Positions 61,359-64,000 of a stretch of 64,000 bases of DNA are shown one piece after another. The stretch comes from Pseudomonadota bacterium (lineage in GTDB: Bacteria > Pseudomonadota > Alphaproteobacteria > Sphingomonadales > Sphingomonadaceae). A program made the position numbers and the translations under genes. Position 1 is the stretch's first letter. The number at the start of each line of letters is the position of its first letter. The notes beneath the pieces were generated by a model. That model was not told where the DNA came from. It saw nothing but the letters and a program-made list of their open reading frames with translations, and did not search any database. Location: positions 162,217-226,216 of the forward strand of contig JAEWEY010000006.1 in the NCBI GenBank assembly GCA_023389105.1. The letters are read 5' to 3'.

Positions 61359-62912
61359 ATGGGGGCTTCGGCCGCTCAGGGGATAGAAACGACAGATGCG
61401 GCGCTGCCCTGGTGGGAGCGGCGCTGGTTCCTTGCGCTCGTCGTTCTGTCGACGGCGATCCCGCTGCTCTACCCGCCCGTGCCGCCGCTGGTCGATCTGT
61501 TCGGGCACATGGGCCGCTATCGGGTCGAACTCGACCTGGCGACGTCACCCTACCTACAGCGCTATTACGATTACCATTGGGCAGCGATCGGCAATCTTGG
61601 CGTCGACCTGCTGATCATTCCGCTCGGCAAGCTGATCGGGCTGGAGCCTGCGATCAAACTGATCGTACTGGCGATCCCACCGATGACCGCGGCAGGGTTC
61701 CTGTGGTGCGCGCGCGAGGTGCACGGCCGCGAGCCCCCGACCGCCTTCTTCGCGCTGCCCTTCATCTATGGATACCCCTTCCTGTTCGGGTTCGTGAATT
61801 TCACCTTGTCGGTGGCGCTGGCGTTCCTGGCGTTCGGACTGTGGCTGCGGCTCGGTCGGCTTGAGAAAACGGTGCTGCGCGGCTGGCTGTTCGCGCCGAT
61901 CTCTTTGATCATTTTCTTCTGCCACACCTATGGCTGGGGTCTGCTCGGGCTGATGTGCTTCTCGGCCGATGCCGTGCGGATCCACGATCGCGGGCGGACA
62001 TGGTGGCGGGCTGGCATCGAAGCCGCTTTGCATTGCTCGGTGATGGCGCTGCCGCTCGCGGTAATGCTGCTCTGGCGCAGCGAAGCGCATGGCGGTCAGA
62101 CGATCGACTGGTTCAACTGGAAGGTGAAGTGGCGCTGGATCTACGCTGCGCTGCGTGACCGCTGGAAATGGTTCGACATCGGTTCGCTGGTCGTACCGCT
62201 GTTGGTATTCCTCTACGCGATCTTCAGCCGCAAGCTGACGCTATCGCGAAACCTTGCTTTCTCGGCGATCGTGCTGGCGATCGCCTTCGCGATCGTGCCC
62301 CGGATCGTGTTTGGCTCGGCGTATGCCGATATGCGGCTGGTGCCTTACTTAATGGCCGTGATCTTACTCGCGATCCGGTTCCGCGGCGCGCCTGATCGCA
62401 CGACCGCGCAGGTGCTTGCGGTGCTTGGACTTCTGTTCTTCGCTACGCGGACGGTTGCGAACACGCTCAGCCTGGCATGGGCTGCCGACGATCAGACTGC
62501 CAAGATGCGGGCGATCGACCTGATGCCGCGCGGTGCGCGGGTGATCAGTTTGGTCGGCATGACCTGCGCCGAATATTGGCCGCCGCTGCGCAACGGCCAT
62601 CTCGGCGCGATGGTCATCGTCCGGAAGGACGGTTTTTCGAACGACCAGTGGCTGCTCGAGGGCGTGAACCTGCTCGACCTCAAATATCGGCGTGCGGGTT
62701 ATTTCGCGGCGGACCCGTCGCAATTGGTCCGTCCGAACAACTGCCGCGACAAGCTTCACCGGCAGATCAATGAATCGCTGAGAACGCTCCCGCGCGACGA
62801 TTTCGATTATGTTTGGCTAATCGACGCGCCGGCGTATGATCCGGCCACGGTGTCCGATATGCGGCTGGTCTGGCGCGGACCGGGTTCTGTCCTCTATCAA
62901 ACGCACCCATGA
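61359..62912 (+). CDS. Polytopic membrane protein, GT-C-like
   Basis: This 517-aa protein has about twelve hydrophobic helices. The N-terminal loop PLVDLFGHMGRYRVELD resembles the first GT-C loop with its acidic pair, and the C-terminal 120 residues (MRAIDLMPRGARVISLVGMTCAEYWPP) are periplasmic. Its stop overlaps the start of the GT2 gene (ATGA), so it is probably the partner that uses the polyprenyl-phosphate sugar made by that enzyme. I cannot name a family. Confidence 0.7.
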   Translation: MGASAAQGIETTDAALPWWERRWFLALVVLSTAIPLLYPPVPPLVDLFGHMGRYRVELDLATSPYLQRYYDYHWAAIGNLGVDLLIIPLGKLIGLEPAIKLIVLAIPPMTAAGFLWCAREVHGREPPTAFFALPFIYGYPFLFGFVNFTLSVALAFLAFGLWLRLGRLEKTVLRGWLFAPISLIIFFCHTYGWGLLGLMCFSADAVRIHDRGRTWWRAGIEAALHCSVMALPLAVMLLWRSEAHGGQTIDWFNWKVKWRWIYAALRDRWKWFDIGSLVVPLLVFLYAIFSRKLTLSRNLAFSAIVLAIAFAIVPRIVFGSAYADMRLVPYLMAVILLAIRFRGAPDRTTAQVLAVLGLLFFATRTVANTLSLAWAADDQTAKMRAIDLMPRGARVISLVGMTCAEYWPPLRNGHLGAMVIVRKDGFSNDQWLLEGVNLLDLKYRRAGYFAADPSQLVRPNNCRDKLHRQINESLRTLPRDDFDYVWLIDAPAYDPATVSDMRLVWRGPGSVLYQTHP

Positions 62913-63934
62913 CCGCGCTGTCGATCGTCGTTCCCTGCTTCAATGAAGAAGCGTGTCTGCCCGAACTGCATCAGCGGTTGAGCGCGGCGGCGCGGATTGC
63001 GGTTGGCGAGGATCATGAGATCGTCCTCATCAACGACGGTTCGCGCGATGGCAGCTGGGCAGCGATGCAACAGGTCGCGGCGAGCGATCCGCACGTCGTG
63101 GCGATAAACCTCTCGCGCAATCACGGGCACCAGTTGGCCCTGACCGCCGGCCTCGACCTTTGCCGGGGCGAAGTGATCCTGATCATCGACGCCGACCTTC
63201 AAGACCCGCCCGAACTGCTGTCGCCGATGCTGAAGACGATGCGCGAGCAGGACGCCGACGTCGTTTATGGCGTGCGTAAGAGCCGCGCCGGCGAGACCGC
63301 CTTCAAGCGCGCGACGGCGCACGGCTTCTATCGCTTGCTGTCGCGCGCGACGGAGGTCGACATCCCGCTCGACGCCGGCGACTTCCGCCTGATGAGCCGC
63401 CGTGCGCTCGATGCGCTGCTGGCGATGCCGGAGCAGGCGCGATTCATCCGTGGGATGGTGGCGTGGATCGGTTTCCGGCAGGTACCATTCGCTTACGACC
63501 GTCAGGAGCGATTCGCTGGCGAGACCAAGTATCCGCTCAGCAAAATGATCCGCTTCGCGCTCGATGCGCTGACGGGATTCTCGTCCGCGCCGCTGAAGCT
63601 CGCGAGCCATGCAGGCCTCGTTCTATCGTTCGGCTCGCTGCTGCTGGTTCTCTATATCGCCTACGCGTGGCTGTCGGGTCAGAGCATTCAGGGCTGGACC
63701 TCGCTGATGCTGATCGTCGTCGTGCTCGGCGCGATCCAGATGTTCGTTCTCGCGCTGATGGGCGAATATATCGGCCGCCTCTACAATGAAGCGAAGCAGC
63801 GGCCGCTGTATATCGTGCAGGAGATCGCTGGCGGTGATCGGATCGTGCGCGGCGATGCGCGGCTGGGCTATCTCGCCGAGGCGACGGCGAAGAGCGACAA
63901 GCCGGGTGGCAAGGGCAGGCGCCCGACCGCGTAG
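62909..63934 (+). CDS. Polyprenyl-phosphate sugar transferase, GT2 (GtrB/DPM1-like)
   Basis: This 341-aa protein has a GT2 domain: SIVVPCFNEEACLPEL at the start, NDGSRDGSW, IDADLQDPPELL near residue 92, and LDAGDFRLMSR near 150, followed by two C-terminal membrane helices and a basic tail. This is the layout of GtrB/DPM1-type enzymes that transfer a sugar from a nucleotide donor to undecaprenyl phosphate. It is coupled to the GT-C-like gene before it. The last codons overlap a probable minus-strand gene. Confidence 0.88.
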   Translation: MTALSIVVPCFNEEACLPELHQRLSAAARIAVGEDHEIVLINDGSRDGSWAAMQQVAASDPHVVAINLSRNHGHQLALTAGLDLCRGEVILIIDADLQDPPELLSPMLKTMREQDADVVYGVRKSRAGETAFKRATAHGFYRLLSRATEVDIPLDAGDFRLMSRRALDALLAMPEQARFIRGMVAWIGFRQVPFAYDRQERFAGETKYPLSKMIRFALDALTGFSSAPLKLASHAGLVLSFGSLLLVLYIAYAWLSGQSIQGWTSLMLIVVVLGAIQMFVLALMGEYIGRLYNEAKQRPLYIVQEIAGGDRIVRGDARLGYLAEATAKSDKPGGKGRRPTA

Positions 63935-64000
63935 CGCTCGGCCTCAAAGATCTTTTCCAGCGCAGCGTTCAACGGCTTCGGCGGAAGCGTCACGTCGCCG
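63868..64000 (-). CDS. C-terminal end of a probable methyltransferase-like gene (partial)
   Basis: On the minus strand an open frame enters from the window edge and ends at TAG (63868-63870). Its 43 codons read DVTLPPKPLNAALEKIFEAE, then RLPLPPGLSLFAVASAR. The ending LPxGxSLFAVA resembles the tail of SAM-dependent methyltransferases of the class I type, with an aromatic/acidic helix before it. It overlaps the GT2 gene by 67 nt, which is large, so this call is tentative. Confidence 0.35.
   Translation of the reverse strand, partial: GDVTLPPKPLNAALEKIFEAERYAVGRLPLPPGLSLFAVASAR

Overview
The window is a contiguous piece of a high-GC alphaproteobacterial chromosome, most likely a member of the Sphingomonadaceae. 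The pointers are a fused cysNC gene beside cysD, a SUV3-type helicase / S4 / FdxA cluster, an Atm1-type exporter, an EcfG-like stress promoter, several small sphingomonad-type secreted proteins, and a palindromic repeat whose translation gives the string VRPELVEG. I recognise no rRNA, tRNA, CRISPR array, transposase or integrase. Most of the window is ordinary core genome with tightly packed, often 4-nt-overlapping genes.

Layout. 0-19 kb: the end of purH, small YdcH-like and zf-TFIIB proteins, a flippase-like gene coupled to polA, an ABC ATPase-nadB-MAPEG unit, zf-CHCC-tldD-DUF924, a phosphatase-like protein with an M3 dipeptidase, recQ, a Tat-exported GH47 mannosidase-like protein and an Atm1-type exporter. 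19-24.4 kb is stress-related: an EcfG-like promoter before a 45-aa protein and an SDR, then a sigma-54 promoter with an upstream dyad driving a 35-aa peptide and PspC, then DUF1810, a peroxiredoxin and two sphingomonad-type proteins. 24.4-28.2 kb: PilZ, small secreted proteins and a retropepsin-like protease. 28.2-32.9 kb is accessory in character: MerR with a divergent 32-aa metallothionein-like peptide, ArsR with a divergent SDR, Rnk, fasciclin, DUF305 and PEBP genes.

32.9-34.7 kb is a visibly AT-richer island holding a small glycine-rich hydrophobic protein and a DUF3800 protein. The gap between them is dense in perfect inverted repeats, a strong plus-strand promoter-like sequence and a long structured hairpin that would be antisense to the end of the DUF3800 gene. 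This is the best candidate for something undescribed.

34.7-64 kb: an extradiol dioxygenase, an alpha/beta hydrolase, thiC under a TPP riboswitch and interrupted in frame by a palindromic repeat, an EF-hand protein, cysD-cysNC, MipA, fdxA-S4-helicase, an M23 peptidase, EI24, a HerA-like ATPase, a TIGR02186-TSUP pair, a compact NfrB/NfrA-like exopolysaccharide synthase-secretin pair, rlmN-TSUP-MpaB-cfa, a second EF-hand protein, two GT-C-like membrane proteins, a polyprenyl-phosphate-type GT2, and the probable tail of a methyltransferase-like gene.
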